64,000 nt of DNA, taken from the NCBI RefSeq assembly GCF_014637795.1, contig NZ_BMFD01000012.1:4361-68360 (forward strand), in the 5' to 3' direction. Both the position numbers and the translations under genes were made by a program. Below, piece after piece: positions 7,642 through 15,961 of this stretch (its first letter is position 1; every line of letters starts with the position of its first letter). The notes beneath the pieces were generated by a model that saw only the letters and a program-made list of their open reading frames with translations, did no database searches and was not told where the DNA came from. This DNA is from Belliella aquatica. GTDB taxonomy: Bacteria; Bacteroidota; Bacteroidia; Cytophagales; Cyclobacteriaceae.

Positions 7642-9165
7642 ATGTTAGTAGGAATTGACTTAGGCACTACTTATTCTCTCATCTCTAGGGTAGGAAAAAA
7701 CGGGATACCGGTTTTGATCCCGGACAACCACAAAAACAGTGTATTTACTACTCCCTCAATCATTCATATTGATGGCGATACAGCTTATTTAGGAGAGTTT
7801 TTAGAAACCAAATTAGAAAGAAATCCTGGACTTGATCTCATTAAGTTTTTCAAACGACATTTTGGCGATAAAAAACCCTTATACATTGATAAGGACGATA
7901 CACCTTGGTATCCAGAAAGTCTAGCAGCACTTTTACTTAAAAAGCTCAAAATAGATGCAGAAGCTTATACTGCAGAAAAAATAGAAGGAGCAGTGATTAC
8001 TGTACCAGCACATTTCAATGATGTCCAAAGAAAAGCGATACTGAATGCCGCTGCTCTGATTGATTTGCCTGTGCTGAATCTATTAGAAGAGCCAATCGCT
8101 GCTGCTATTCATTATGGCCTGACCAATAAGAAATATAATAAAACCATCATGGTCTATGATTTAGGTGGTGGCACTTTTGACGTTACCATAATGACGATGG
8201 ATGAAAAAGGTATCTATGTAATCGCAAAAGATGGGCATACGGAAATCGGAGGAAAGGAATTTGATGAAAAAATAGGCGAAATCATTCTACAGCAATTCAA
8301 AGAAGCTTATGGAATGGAGCCAGTATTAGATGCCAGAAACTCGCTACATCTTAGGAGGTTTTCCGAAATGTTGAAGGTAGAGTTATGCATGCCGGGGACT
8401 CAGTTTGTCGATCAAGTTTGCGTGATAGGTAATCAGTCATTAGAAGTTCATGTGTCGAGAAATGAATTTGAGAAGGCCATAGAACCCTATCTGATTACTT
8501 GTGAAGAAATCCTCAATAGATGTTTAAAAAGTGCGAGTTTGGATTTTGAGGATGTGGACACCTTGTTATTGGTGGGAGGCTCGTCTATGATACCCTATAT
8601 TAAGAAGCGACTGAAGAAAATTTTCACCAAAGAAAGCCAAGAGATTCTGACCCACGAGCCTATGCGCGCTGTTGCCTACGGAGCAGCACTTCATGCCATT
8701 CAGCTATCCGGACAGAAAATGGATTTTGAGTTACCTCCAGAACTTAAAGGAGTAACAGGATACAACCTAGGAGTAAGAGCTATTAATCCTAAAACAGGGA
8801 GAATCGTCATCGATAGCTTGGTCAAAAAAAACATGCCGCTACCCTTTAATAACAGCAAGACCTATTACACCTCCAATCCAGAACAGAAAAAAATGAAGCT
8901 GGAAATTATCCAATATTTAGATAAGGGAGAAAAAGAAGTGAGTTTGGGTTCATTGGTGATCGGCCCCCTACCCTCTTTTGAAGCAAACTATCCAATTGAA
9001 GTGAAAATAGAAAGCAGGACTGATGGTACGGTTTGGTTTTCTGCCTTTGATCCTAAGACAGGAATAGAAATCGAAAAACTCTTTGGGGATGAAGTAGAGG
9101 GAATTTCCAAGCTTCCAAGACAGAAAGCCATCGTACAGTCAACTTATATCAATATGATTATGTAA
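7642..9165 (+). CDS. Hsp70/DnaK-like chaperone lacking the C-terminal helical lid
   Basis: 507 residues, against about 640 for DnaK. The ATPase domain is intact: GIDLGTTYS (residues 4-12, phosphate 1), VYDLGGGTFDVT (~172-183, phosphate 2) and LLLVGGSSMIPYIKKRL (~309-325, adenosine). ELPPELKGVTGYNLGV marks the linker region, followed by ~130 residues of a beta substrate-binding-like domain; the alpha lid and EEVD-like tail are absent. ATP-driven binding and release of partners is expected, probably in the cytosol. The gene follows the 557-aa gene by 3 bp and precedes a J-like/FGE gene by 4 bp, so it is the core of the operon. No GrpE or canonical DnaJ is nearby. Confidence 0.92.
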   Translation: MLVGIDLGTTYSLISRVGKNGIPVLIPDNHKNSVFTTPSIIHIDGDTAYLGEFLETKLERNPGLDLIKFFKRHFGDKKPLYIDKDDTPWYPESLAALLLKKLKIDAEAYTAEKIEGAVITVPAHFNDVQRKAILNAAALIDLPVLNLLEEPIAAAIHYGLTNKKYNKTIMVYDLGGGTFDVTIMTMDEKGIYVIAKDGHTEIGGKEFDEKIGEIILQQFKEAYGMEPVLDARNSLHLRRFSEMLKVELCMPGTQFVDQVCVIGNQSLEVHVSRNEFEKAIEPYLITCEEILNRCLKSASLDFEDVDTLLLVGGSSMIPYIKKRLKKIFTKESQEILTHEPMRAVAYGAALHAIQLSGQKMDFELPPELKGVTGYNLGVRAINPKTGRIVIDSLVKKNMPLPFNNSKTYYTSNPEQKKMKLEIIQYLDKGEKEVSLGSLVIGPLPSFEANYPIEVKIESRTDGTVWFSAFDPKTGIEIEKLFGDEVEGISKLPRQKAIVQSTYINMIM

Positions 9166-9169
9166 AGCC

Positions 9170-10279
9170 ATGGATAAGAAAGAAGCTTTTGCCCTACTTC
9201 AAGTCACTGAAAATGCCTCCTCAGAAGAAATCAAAAAAGCATTTGAACAATTAAACGAAGCAACCAAACAGCTTATAGAACATTCCCCCCTTCAAAGCCA
9301 AAAACAGCTTTACAGGAAAAGAATGAGCCAATATTGGCAGGCATATGCTTCCTTGGTAGACATTAGAAAGTCAGAAAATGTTTTGAACTTTTCAGAAGAG
9401 GAAATGCAAAAAAAATCAGCTCCTGAAATAAAGATGTCCGGGAAATCCGGCCAATTCTTTCAATCAGAACCTAAACCTGAAAAAAAGAAGGGTCTGAGTG
9501 AGATACCTTGGAAACCCATCGCTACAGCGGCATTTTTAGGATTAGCACTTTTCATTACATGGAAAATTATTTTTGCCATTCCTTTACCTATCAAGCAGTT
9601 AATGAATGATATGGAGTATATCTCAGGTGGCACTTTTGAGATGGGCTGTACTCAAGAACAACGTGGAAAATGCGCTGATAATGAATTCCCCAACCATGCA
9701 GTAACCCTATCAAGCTTTCAAATTGGAAAATTTGAAGTGACTAGGGCTCAATGGTACGCTGTAATGAAATATTATCCCAAAAGTCCAGCCAATTGTACCG
9801 ATCCGAATTGTCCTATAGTCCATATTACTTGGAATGAGGCTCAGATTTTTTTGAGTAAACTCAATAAGATGACTAAAAGCAATTATAGACTCCCTACTGA
9901 AGCAGAATGGGAATATGCTGCAAGAGGGGGCAATGCATCTAAAAACAGAATTTTTTCAGGTTCTGATCAATTCAATAAAGTTGGTAGCCGAGCTACAGCG
10001 CCATATCTAATAGGGACATTTTCTCCAAATGAAAAATTACTCTTCGATATGAGTGGGAATGTGTGGGAATGGTGTTTTGATGGATTTGATTCTAACTATT
10101 ATAGCAATAGCCCAAAAGTTAACCCAACAGGTGTAGCTAAAAATAGCTGTAAAGTGATACGAGGTGGAGGTTTTCAGTCCAACGACTCTAACAGACGGGT
10201 GTCTAGTCGAAATTGCCTTCAACAAGACCAACATGCAGAAGAAGTGGGGTTCAGGATAGCAATTTCATTTATCAAATAA
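9170..10279 (+). CDS. Membrane protein: HPD-less J-like module, TM, FGE/SUMF1-type domain
   Basis: 369 residues. One J-like module (1-65: EEIKKAFEQLNEATKQL, then QYWQAYASLV) without HPD; a Lys-rich linker; one TM segment at ~117-140; then an FGE-sulfatase (SUMF1, C-type-lectin-like) domain from ~148 to the end. FGE hallmarks are GTFEMG, FEVTRAQWYAVM, RLPTEAEWEYAARGG, MSGNVWEWCFD and a GFRI ending. The C-terminal block (VIRGGGFQSNDSNRRVSSRN) lacks the paired active-site cysteines of true formylglycine-generating enzymes, so a binding role is more likely than catalysis. The Lys-rich side before the TM predicts N-in, FGE domain outside. It starts 4 bp after Hsp70 and is followed at once by the zinc-ribbon gene. 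Confidence 0.88.
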   Translation: MDKKEAFALLQVTENASSEEIKKAFEQLNEATKQLIEHSPLQSQKQLYRKRMSQYWQAYASLVDIRKSENVLNFSEEEMQKKSAPEIKMSGKSGQFFQSEPKPEKKKGLSEIPWKPIATAAFLGLALFITWKIIFAIPLPIKQLMNDMEYISGGTFEMGCTQEQRGKCADNEFPNHAVTLSSFQIGKFEVTRAQWYAVMKYYPKSPANCTDPNCPIVHITWNEAQIFLSKLNKMTKSNYRLPTEAEWEYAARGGNASKNRIFSGSDQFNKVGSRATAPYLIGTFSPNEKLLFDMSGNVWEWCFDGFDSNYYSNSPKVNPTGVAKNSCKVIRGGGFQSNDSNRRVSSRNCLQQDQHAEEVGFRIAISFIK

Positions 10280-10744
10280 ATGATCATGGATAAGGCTTCA
10301 AATAGATTTCAAGACCGTCAACTTAAATTAATCGATTTCCAAGATCGTGTTTTGATTGTATGTCCTAGGTGTACCCAAATGGCACAAGCAACAGCAGATT
10401 ATGAGAGCAAAATAGCTAAATTAATATGTGGCCATTGTGGTTTCAATCAACAAAAGTCCACCATGCTTGATCAAAAAGCTAACTTGATCACATCAGCTGA
10501 ATATTATTTTGAGGCTGATTTATGGCTTTCTTCTAGCTACAAAGAGCATCAATTTTCTGCTTACAACGAAGCACATTTGCTTTACCTAGAAGAATTCATT
10601 AGAGCAGATATAAGAGAGAATAGAGATAGGAAATTCTTTACAATGGTTGAAAAATTACCAAAATGGATGATTTCCTCTAAAAATAGATTGTCAATATTGA
10701 AGCTTATTCAAGCTTTGAAAAAAAAGATACCACCAACAACTTAA
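10280..10744 (+). CDS. Zinc-ribbon protein of the island
   Basis: 154 residues. Two cysteine pairs, CPRC (~residue 31) and CGHC (~52), form a zinc-ribbon near the N-terminus. The C-terminal ~100 residues are helical with conserved-looking blocks (SAEYYFEADLWL, FSAYNEAHLLYLEEFI, FFTMVEKLPKWMI). Its initiation codon abuts the stop of the J-like/FGE gene, so translation is probably coupled. A broken copy of its C-terminal two thirds lies at 12665-12945. Similar proteins may bind nucleic acid or protein; I cannot assign a function. A start at ATG 10286 (MDKASN) is an equally good choice. Confidence 0.8.
   Translation: MIMDKASNRFQDRQLKLIDFQDRVLIVCPRCTQMAQATADYESKIAKLICGHCGFNQQKSTMLDQKANLITSAEYYFEADLWLSSSYKEHQFSAYNEAHLLYLEEFIRADIRENRDRKFFTMVEKLPKWMISSKNRLSILKLIQALKKKIPPTT
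10477..10735 (+). repeat. Direct repeat of the zinc-ribbon gene, pairs with 12682-12940
   Basis: About 260 bp, roughly 90% identical by eye to 12682-12940 and in the same orientation. The pair brackets the J-like/LamG gene. Confidence 0.85.
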
Positions 10745-10759
10745 TCACAGTATTATCAT

Positions 10760-12595
10760 ATGACACGCGAACAAGCACTTGAACTTCTCGAATTGGAGCC
10801 GGATGCAGGAGTATCTGAAATTAGAAGATCTTACAAAGAAACATATAACGAGTTGCAGATCCGTTTGACGAATGCTCCTACTGAGCAACAGAAAAATTTA
10901 TATGGCAATCGTATCAAGAAATTAGAAAATGCTTATCAATTATTAATTGGTAACATAGAAGATGATTTTGATGTGCTACCTAATATCAGTCCAATTGCTG
11001 AGGAAGATTCAAAATCTTATGTAGGTGATGATAAGAATATTGAACCTTCAGGATCCTTATCAGAAGCGCTTGGTATTTTAGGGTTAGACCCCGATTATTC
11101 AGAACAAGAGCTTTATGACGCTTATAATAATAAGACCGCACAATTTGAGGATGCAATTCAAAAAGCTCCAATTGAACGTGCAAAAAAGCTGCTTAGGGAA
11201 GGTCAGGCAGAGTTGGATGATGCTTTTGAGGTGTTGTTGAAAGTAGTGATCAAGAAAGGATTCTCTACAAAAAAGAAGGAGACTAATACAGCAGATAAAA
11301 AGCAGACTTCAAAAACCACTTCAGCAGATAAATCAAGTAAGGTTGATGAAGTCATTGAACAAAAAAAGAAAATTAAAGCGGGTCTCTGGATTACTATATT
11401 TATTTTGATTGCCATCTTAGGAGTAGCTGGAAAGTTTGGTTTTGATTATTATCAAGAAGAACAATACCAAAATCAACTAATGACTTTGAAGGCTGAAGCA
11501 GAAGCGTTGGAAGAGGCTGGTGATTTCAAAAACGCTTACTTGAAGTATGAAGAAATCACTCAGTTTTGTAAAAGAGATTGTGAAGTATTTTCTGAGAAAT
11601 TAAATGCCATGGCTGAAAAGAGTTTAGTGATGCATCAGAAATATTTGCAAGAGGCAGATTCTTTGATGGGAGGATATGAATTCGAACTAGCAAAGGAAAA
11701 GTTTATGGAAGCTCAAAAATGGCACCCAACAGGATGGGATATTGAGGAAAGTTTGGCGATGTTGGAACACGCTAAGGAGGATTTTGAGGCGGAATCAGAA
11801 GCTGAAAGACAGAGATTACAGCAAGAGTTGATCTTGGAACAACAAAGGCAACAGCAAAGGTTGGCACAAGAACAAGCAGATAGAGAAAGAAGAGCGAGAC
11901 TCGAAGCAAGTGCCAATGAAATGGAAGCATCGGGAGATGTCTATCTTAGAAACTTAGAATATCAGAAGGCTTACGATTTTTATCAAAAGTCTCTTGATTT
12001 TAGTTATTCTGATCGAGTTTGGAAAAAAAGAACCGAAGCTGAGAACAAGCTGCCTATTAACTTATTCTTTTCATTTTCTCAAGTAGACAGTAGGTTTGTT
12101 AATTCTAAGGATGCAAATAAGGAATGGAAAACAGATGGCGGAGTGCTCAAGCATTTCTCTTTTTCAGAAGGATTTTCATATAATAAATTCTTTAATCAGT
12201 CAAGACTATCTGAGGCGACATTAGTAGAGATTAGTGTAGATGTGATGCATGTATCTGGAGCAGATAATTTTAGTTTTGGTTTATTGTTTTTGGGTAATAG
12301 TACAGACCCAAGCTACCGATTTGGGATAAGTGCTAATGGATCCACAAATATTGGAACATTAGAAGGAGGTAAATGGAATACAAAATGGGAATCAAATTCT
12401 GCAATTAGAAAAGGAAGTGGTCTATGGAACACTCTGAAAATCATTTATCAGGCAGGTAAAATAACTTATTACGTTAATGGAGTACAAGTAAAGCAAGAAT
12501 CAGGAAGACCTTTTGGGAATACTATTGGAGTTTTTGTAGATGCTCGTATAAAAGAATCTTGGTATGATAACCTCTCCATCAAAGCGACCTTTTGA
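10760..12595 (+). CDS. Membrane protein: two HPD-less J-like modules, TM, coiled coil, LamG-like domain
   Basis: 611 residues. J-like module 1 (1-72, SEIRRSYKETYNELQIRLTN) and module 2 (~92-155, ELYDAYNNKTAQFEDAI) both lack HPD. A Lys-rich stretch precedes one TM at ~207-228, so N-in. Residues ~230-420 are helical with a Gln/Glu/Arg-rich coiled coil (about 340-380). From ~435 to the end is a beta-sandwich of the LamG/concanavalin or 3-keto-disaccharide-hydrolase-like type (SFGLLFLGN, YRFGISANGS, WNTLKIIYQAGKITYYVNG); such domains usually bind sugars or proteins. The gene begins 15 bp after the zinc-ribbon gene and is framed by the two zinc-ribbon repeats, suggesting it was added as a unit. 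Confidence 0.85.
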   Translation: MTREQALELLELEPDAGVSEIRRSYKETYNELQIRLTNAPTEQQKNLYGNRIKKLENAYQLLIGNIEDDFDVLPNISPIAEEDSKSYVGDDKNIEPSGSLSEALGILGLDPDYSEQELYDAYNNKTAQFEDAIQKAPIERAKKLLREGQAELDDAFEVLLKVVIKKGFSTKKKETNTADKKQTSKTTSADKSSKVDEVIEQKKKIKAGLWITIFILIAILGVAGKFGFDYYQEEQYQNQLMTLKAEAEALEEAGDFKNAYLKYEEITQFCKRDCEVFSEKLNAMAEKSLVMHQKYLQEADSLMGGYEFELAKEKFMEAQKWHPTGWDIEESLAMLEHAKEDFEAESEAERQRLQQELILEQQRQQQRLAQEQADRERRARLEASANEMEASGDVYLRNLEYQKAYDFYQKSLDFSYSDRVWKKRTEAENKLPINLFFSFSQVDSRFVNSKDANKEWKTDGGVLKHFSFSEGFSYNKFFNQSRLSEATLVEISVDVMHVSGADNFSFGLLFLGNSTDPSYRFGISANGSTNIGTLEGGKWNTKWESNSAIRKGSGLWNTLKIIYQAGKITYYVNGVQVKQESGRPFGNTIGVFVDARIKESWYDNLSIKATF

Positions 12596-12664
12596 AATTT
12601 GGTCAATATAGCATGAAAACTCTGTTGCCGTAGATATGACGATGTGGGTTTTAAAACCTAAACA

Positions 12665-12945
12665 CTATGTTTGATCACTAAGCTAACTTGATCACATCAG
12701 CTGAATATTATTTTGAGGCTGATATATGGTTATCTCCTAGCTACAAAGAGCATCAATTTTCTGCTTACAACGAAGCACATTTGCTTTACCTAGAAGAATT
12801 CATTAAAGCAGATATAAGAGAGAATAAAGATAGGAAATTCTTTACGATGGTCGAAAAATTACCAAAGTGGATGATTTCCACTAAAAACCGAGAACCTCTG
12901 CTCAAACAGATAGCCTTCTTGAAAAAAAAGATTCCGATTATCTGA
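12665..12945 (+). pseudogene. Broken second copy of zinc-ribbon gene
   Basis: The DNA matches the zinc-ribbon gene from its MLDQKANLITSAEYY codons onward. The copy reads ATG TTT GAT CAC and then an in-frame TAA at 12679-12681, before the homologous AlaAsnLeuIleThr codons. The CxxC pairs are missing entirely. A TTG at 12688 could in principle start an 85-residue product, but without the zinc ribbon or a visible ribosome-binding site I treat it as a remnant. The C-terminal tail (LLKQIAFLKKKIPII) has diverged from the intact copy. Confidence 0.75.
12682..12940 (+). repeat. Direct repeat of the zinc-ribbon gene, pairs with 10477-10735
   Basis: Same-orientation copy, about 90% identical by eye, lying in the broken second copy downstream of the J-like/LamG gene. 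Confidence 0.85.
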
Positions 12946-13016
12946 ACCGATTGAGCTTCCAACTATTTAAAAATTTATTTTAGTAGATATCAGATAAAAA
13001 GTAAATCCTTTTAGAT

Positions 13017-14381
13017 ATGGACACAGAAAAAGCACACTACATAATGGACTTGTATTCAGGTGCTTCATTGGAGGAGATTGAAAGAGCCTACCAGGAAAAG
13101 TTGGCAGATATCATGCTGCGCCTTCAACATGCCCCTACAGCCCATTTGAAGAAACTATTTTCCCGAAAATTGGAGGAACTCAACTCTGCTAATGAACACC
13201 TTTTGAGGCTGCACGAGGCTGACCATTATACGCTACCTTTGACAGAAAAATCAGCTAAGCCCGTTTCTATTGATAAGGAGTATGGCATACAGGGCTATGG
13301 TTCCTTAAAACTCCATTCGTCCACCTTTTCCCTATATGACTTCAGTATGGAAATGACGATTCCGGCTGCCTACCGGGAGTTTGAATTTGTTTTCATTGAC
13401 TTCAGTGAAGATGAGCTCGTTATAGCGGGGTGGAAAGATGAAAATATTATTATTATACACAGACAGAATCTGAATAAGGATCCAAAATTACAATCACTAG
13501 AATCCATTATGGAAAAGAAAAGGCTAAAAGTCCAATCCTTATCTTGTTCATATTCTGAAAAAAAAGTACTCTTATCATTACCTCAATTCACAGAAAAATA
13601 CGATAAACTCTCCTTTATGCTACTCCAAGAGATGGCTGGGCTTGATTATTTTAGACATCGATCTCATTTAGCCGTCCTGGAGTTTTTCTCTAACCAGCCT
13701 CTGGATGCCGAAGTGGTGTTTTATGAGGAAGATAAAGAAAGACATTATTTTTCATTTTATGAGGTATATGAGGGTATTTTCGAGGAACGTACCAACTCGA
13801 ATTACCAAAAAAATGAATACCCAGACCTCCAAAATGCATTGGGTCAATTTCTAAAAGACAAGCCTTTGATCACATTCAATTATTTATTGGTACAGGGTAA
13901 AACAAACTTTCAAAAGGATGGTGTCTTTTCAATCCAGTTGGACCGCTGGGCAACTTTACAAGGAATGGGGCACCTTTGCCGGATTTGGAAAGGGCAAAAT
14001 AAAAATCAATTATTACTGGGAAGCCTTGGCTTCAATATTTATTTCAAAGTAGATGATCGGGAAGAAAAATTGATCTTAGACAAAGAAAACACCCTTCCTA
14101 CAGGGAAAATCGAAAAGTTTACCTATGAAATTGACTCCCAAAAAAGTATGACACTGCAATTATTATTGGAGTATGTTGATGTTGTAAAGAAAAAGAAATT
14201 AATTTGGGAAAGGCGAGTGGAACAACTGCCAAAGGTCCTTGGGACTGCTATACAATTGGAGTTGAGTGTTAATATAGAGGCTAAGAAAAACCCAATCCGA
14301 GTTGAGTTAAATGGGTATTCCCAAAAAGGAAAACCCTTTTTTGAAGAAATTCACGAGATAGATTTTATGAAGGATATCTAA
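13017..14381 (+). CDS. Soluble HPD-less J-like protein with unknown C-terminal region
   Basis: 454 residues. Residues 1-65 form a J-like module (SLEEIERAYQEKLADIMLRL, then APTAHLKKLF and KLEELNSANEHLL) with APT where its siblings have NAPT, and no HPD. The remaining ~385 residues have no TM and look mixed alpha/beta with much beta (GYGSLKLHSSTFSLYDF; FEFVFIDFSEDELVIAGW); I do not recognise the family. It is the only J-like protein of the island without a TM, so it may be the cytosolic partner of the set. It ends 18 bp before the last J-like gene and is probably co-transcribed with it. Confidence 0.75.
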   Translation: MDTEKAHYIMDLYSGASLEEIERAYQEKLADIMLRLQHAPTAHLKKLFSRKLEELNSANEHLLRLHEADHYTLPLTEKSAKPVSIDKEYGIQGYGSLKLHSSTFSLYDFSMEMTIPAAYREFEFVFIDFSEDELVIAGWKDENIIIIHRQNLNKDPKLQSLESIMEKKRLKVQSLSCSYSEKKVLLSLPQFTEKYDKLSFMLLQEMAGLDYFRHRSHLAVLEFFSNQPLDAEVVFYEEDKERHYFSFYEVYEGIFEERTNSNYQKNEYPDLQNALGQFLKDKPLITFNYLLVQGKTNFQKDGVFSIQLDRWATLQGMGHLCRIWKGQNKNQLLLGSLGFNIYFKVDDREEKLILDKENTLPTGKIEKFTYEIDSQKSMTLQLLLEYVDVVKKKKLIWERRVEQLPKVLGTAIQLELSVNIEAKKNPIRVELNGYSQKGKPFFEEIHEIDFMKDI

Positions 14382-14399
14382 TCCATAAATCAGAAGACT

Positions 14400-15872
14400 A
14401 TGAATGAACAAAAAGCTTTAGAACTCCTAGACCTTGAACCGGGCGCCTCTACCTCTGAGATCCGCAGGGCCTATCAGGAAGTCTATAACGAACTTCAGAT
14501 ACGCCTGACCAACGCCCCAACCGAGCACCAAAAAGAACTCTACCGCAAGCGCCTTGCCGCCGTGGAGGAGGCCTATCTCTTTCTTGGCGGGGAAAGCGAA
14601 GAAGACCTCAGCGAACTCCCCAGCATGGGACTCGTAGAGAATCCTTCTGAGGAAAAAATCCAATCTTCCAAGCTAAAGCCCCTCAGTGAGGCCGCTGCTT
14701 TGGAACTATTAGGGTTAAGCAAGCCATTTTCTAAAAATAGATTAGTGGATGCATATGAGAGCAAGAAAGAATATTTTGAAAAAGGGTTGAAAAGTGCACC
14801 GAATAATCTGGTAAAACAAGCGTTCCAACATTCTCTTGAACAACTTGAGCAATCATTTTCTACGCTGGAACCTTTAGCAGAAAACCCTGCTCCAGCCCCA
14901 CCTAGACCAGAACCTCCTAAAAAAGAACCTCGGCCCAAAAAGAAAAAATCATCCCCATTACTCTGGGCAATTCCTGCCATCTTGCTTTTGGCAGCAGGTC
15001 TCTGGTTCTTCTTGCCAAAAGGAGAAAAACAAGATGAAATCTCTCAGGAGCTTAAGGAAGAATTTATTAAGGTGAAAAGTCAGGCAGATCTTTTGGCCGA
15101 AAAGCAATACTGGGATCAGGCTTTGGAGAAATATGAAGAAGCTTATACTTTATTGGCAGATAACGAAGTCAAAGATAGCATAGCAAGCATCGAGCAGCGC
15201 CTTGCGGCCATTGCAAAAGAAAAAGCGGATTTCGAGGTGTCTAATACCCTCCTAGTGAAAGGTATGAAATTAATCAAGATACCAAGTAAGAATTTTTATA
15301 TGGGTGAAACTGAGGTAACCCGCGGACAGTTTGAAGTCTTTGTAATTGCCACTGGTTACCAAACTACGGCTGAGAAAGAGGGTTGGAGCTGGGTATGGAC
15401 TGGAAGTGGCTGGGAAAAGGGTAATGGAGTAAATTGGCGCAACAATGAAGGAGGCAGCGGCAGTCAGCCTAGCTCACATCCTGTGATTCATGTAAGTTGG
15501 CATGATTCAATGGCCTATTGTATTTGGGCGGGAGTTCGTTTACCAACTGAGGAGGAATGGGAAGAAGCGGCCAAAGGCGGCCTAAACCATGAATATGCGG
15601 GCAGCAATAAGATCGATGAAGTGGCTTGGTATAAATATAATAATGGTAAAACCACACATGCAGTAAAAGGAAAAAAGCCAAATGGGTTTGGTTTATATGA
15701 CATGAGTGGCAATGTAAAGGAGTGGACGGCTTGGGCAGGAGGTTACCTTCCAATATTGCGTGGTGGCGGTTGGACAAGCGATGCGTTTGACTGTAGAGTT
15801 TTTTCTCGCTTGGCTATTGGCTCTGAAACACGTGACATGACTAGCGGTTTTCGAGTAGCCCTATCCCCTTGA
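14400..15872 (+). CDS. Membrane protein: two HPD-less J-like modules, TM, TPR-like helices, FGE/SUMF1-type domain
   Basis: 490 residues. J-like module 1 (1-75, SEIRRAYQEVYNELQIRLTN) and module 2 (~95-160, LVDAYESKKEYFEKGL), both without HPD; a Pro/Lys-rich linker (PPKKEPRPKKKK); TM at ~185-206 (N-in by charge); TPR-like helices at ~215-285; FGE domain from ~289 to the end (FYMGETEVTRGQF, GVRLPTEEEWEEAAKGG, LYDMSGNVKEWTAW, RGGGWTSDAFDCRVFSR, SGFRVALSP). The paired active-site cysteines of formylglycine-generating enzymes are absent, so a binding domain is more likely. Base composition changes abruptly inside the gene: about 54% GC over 14401-14640, about 33% over 14701-14820 (hand counts), suggesting the first module was swapped in. 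Confidence 0.88.
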   Translation: MNEQKALELLDLEPGASTSEIRRAYQEVYNELQIRLTNAPTEHQKELYRKRLAAVEEAYLFLGGESEEDLSELPSMGLVENPSEEKIQSSKLKPLSEAAALELLGLSKPFSKNRLVDAYESKKEYFEKGLKSAPNNLVKQAFQHSLEQLEQSFSTLEPLAENPAPAPPRPEPPKKEPRPKKKKSSPLLWAIPAILLLAAGLWFFLPKGEKQDEISQELKEEFIKVKSQADLLAEKQYWDQALEKYEEAYTLLADNEVKDSIASIEQRLAAIAKEKADFEVSNTLLVKGMKLIKIPSKNFYMGETEVTRGQFEVFVIATGYQTTAEKEGWSWVWTGSGWEKGNGVNWRNNEGGSGSQPSSHPVIHVSWHDSMAYCIWAGVRLPTEEEWEEAAKGGLNHEYAGSNKIDEVAWYKYNNGKTTHAVKGKKPNGFGLYDMSGNVKEWTAWAGGYLPILRGGGWTSDAFDCRVFSRLAIGSETRDMTSGFRVALSP

Positions 15873-15961
15873 AAAATCAACACCAATTACCGTTCGTCAT
15901 AATGCTGTTAATTTTGTAATCCTTAAAAGCACAACATTGACTTTAAAAAATTCCACATTAA

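Noticed and set aside
12688-12945. Separate 85-residue gene from TTG
   Set aside because: Homology continues upstream of the TTG across an in-frame stop, and the zinc ribbon is missing; treated as a pseudogene.
14573-14980. 135-residue open frame on the minus strand
   Set aside because: Antisense to the GC-rich J-like module and Pro/Lys linker; no independent start signal or family match.
9612-15872. Diversity-generating retroelement with FGE target genes
   Set aside because: FGE/C-type-lectin domains are common DGR targets, but no reverse transcriptase, and no template/variable repeat pair with adenine changes, was seen in the window. A distant RT cannot be excluded.
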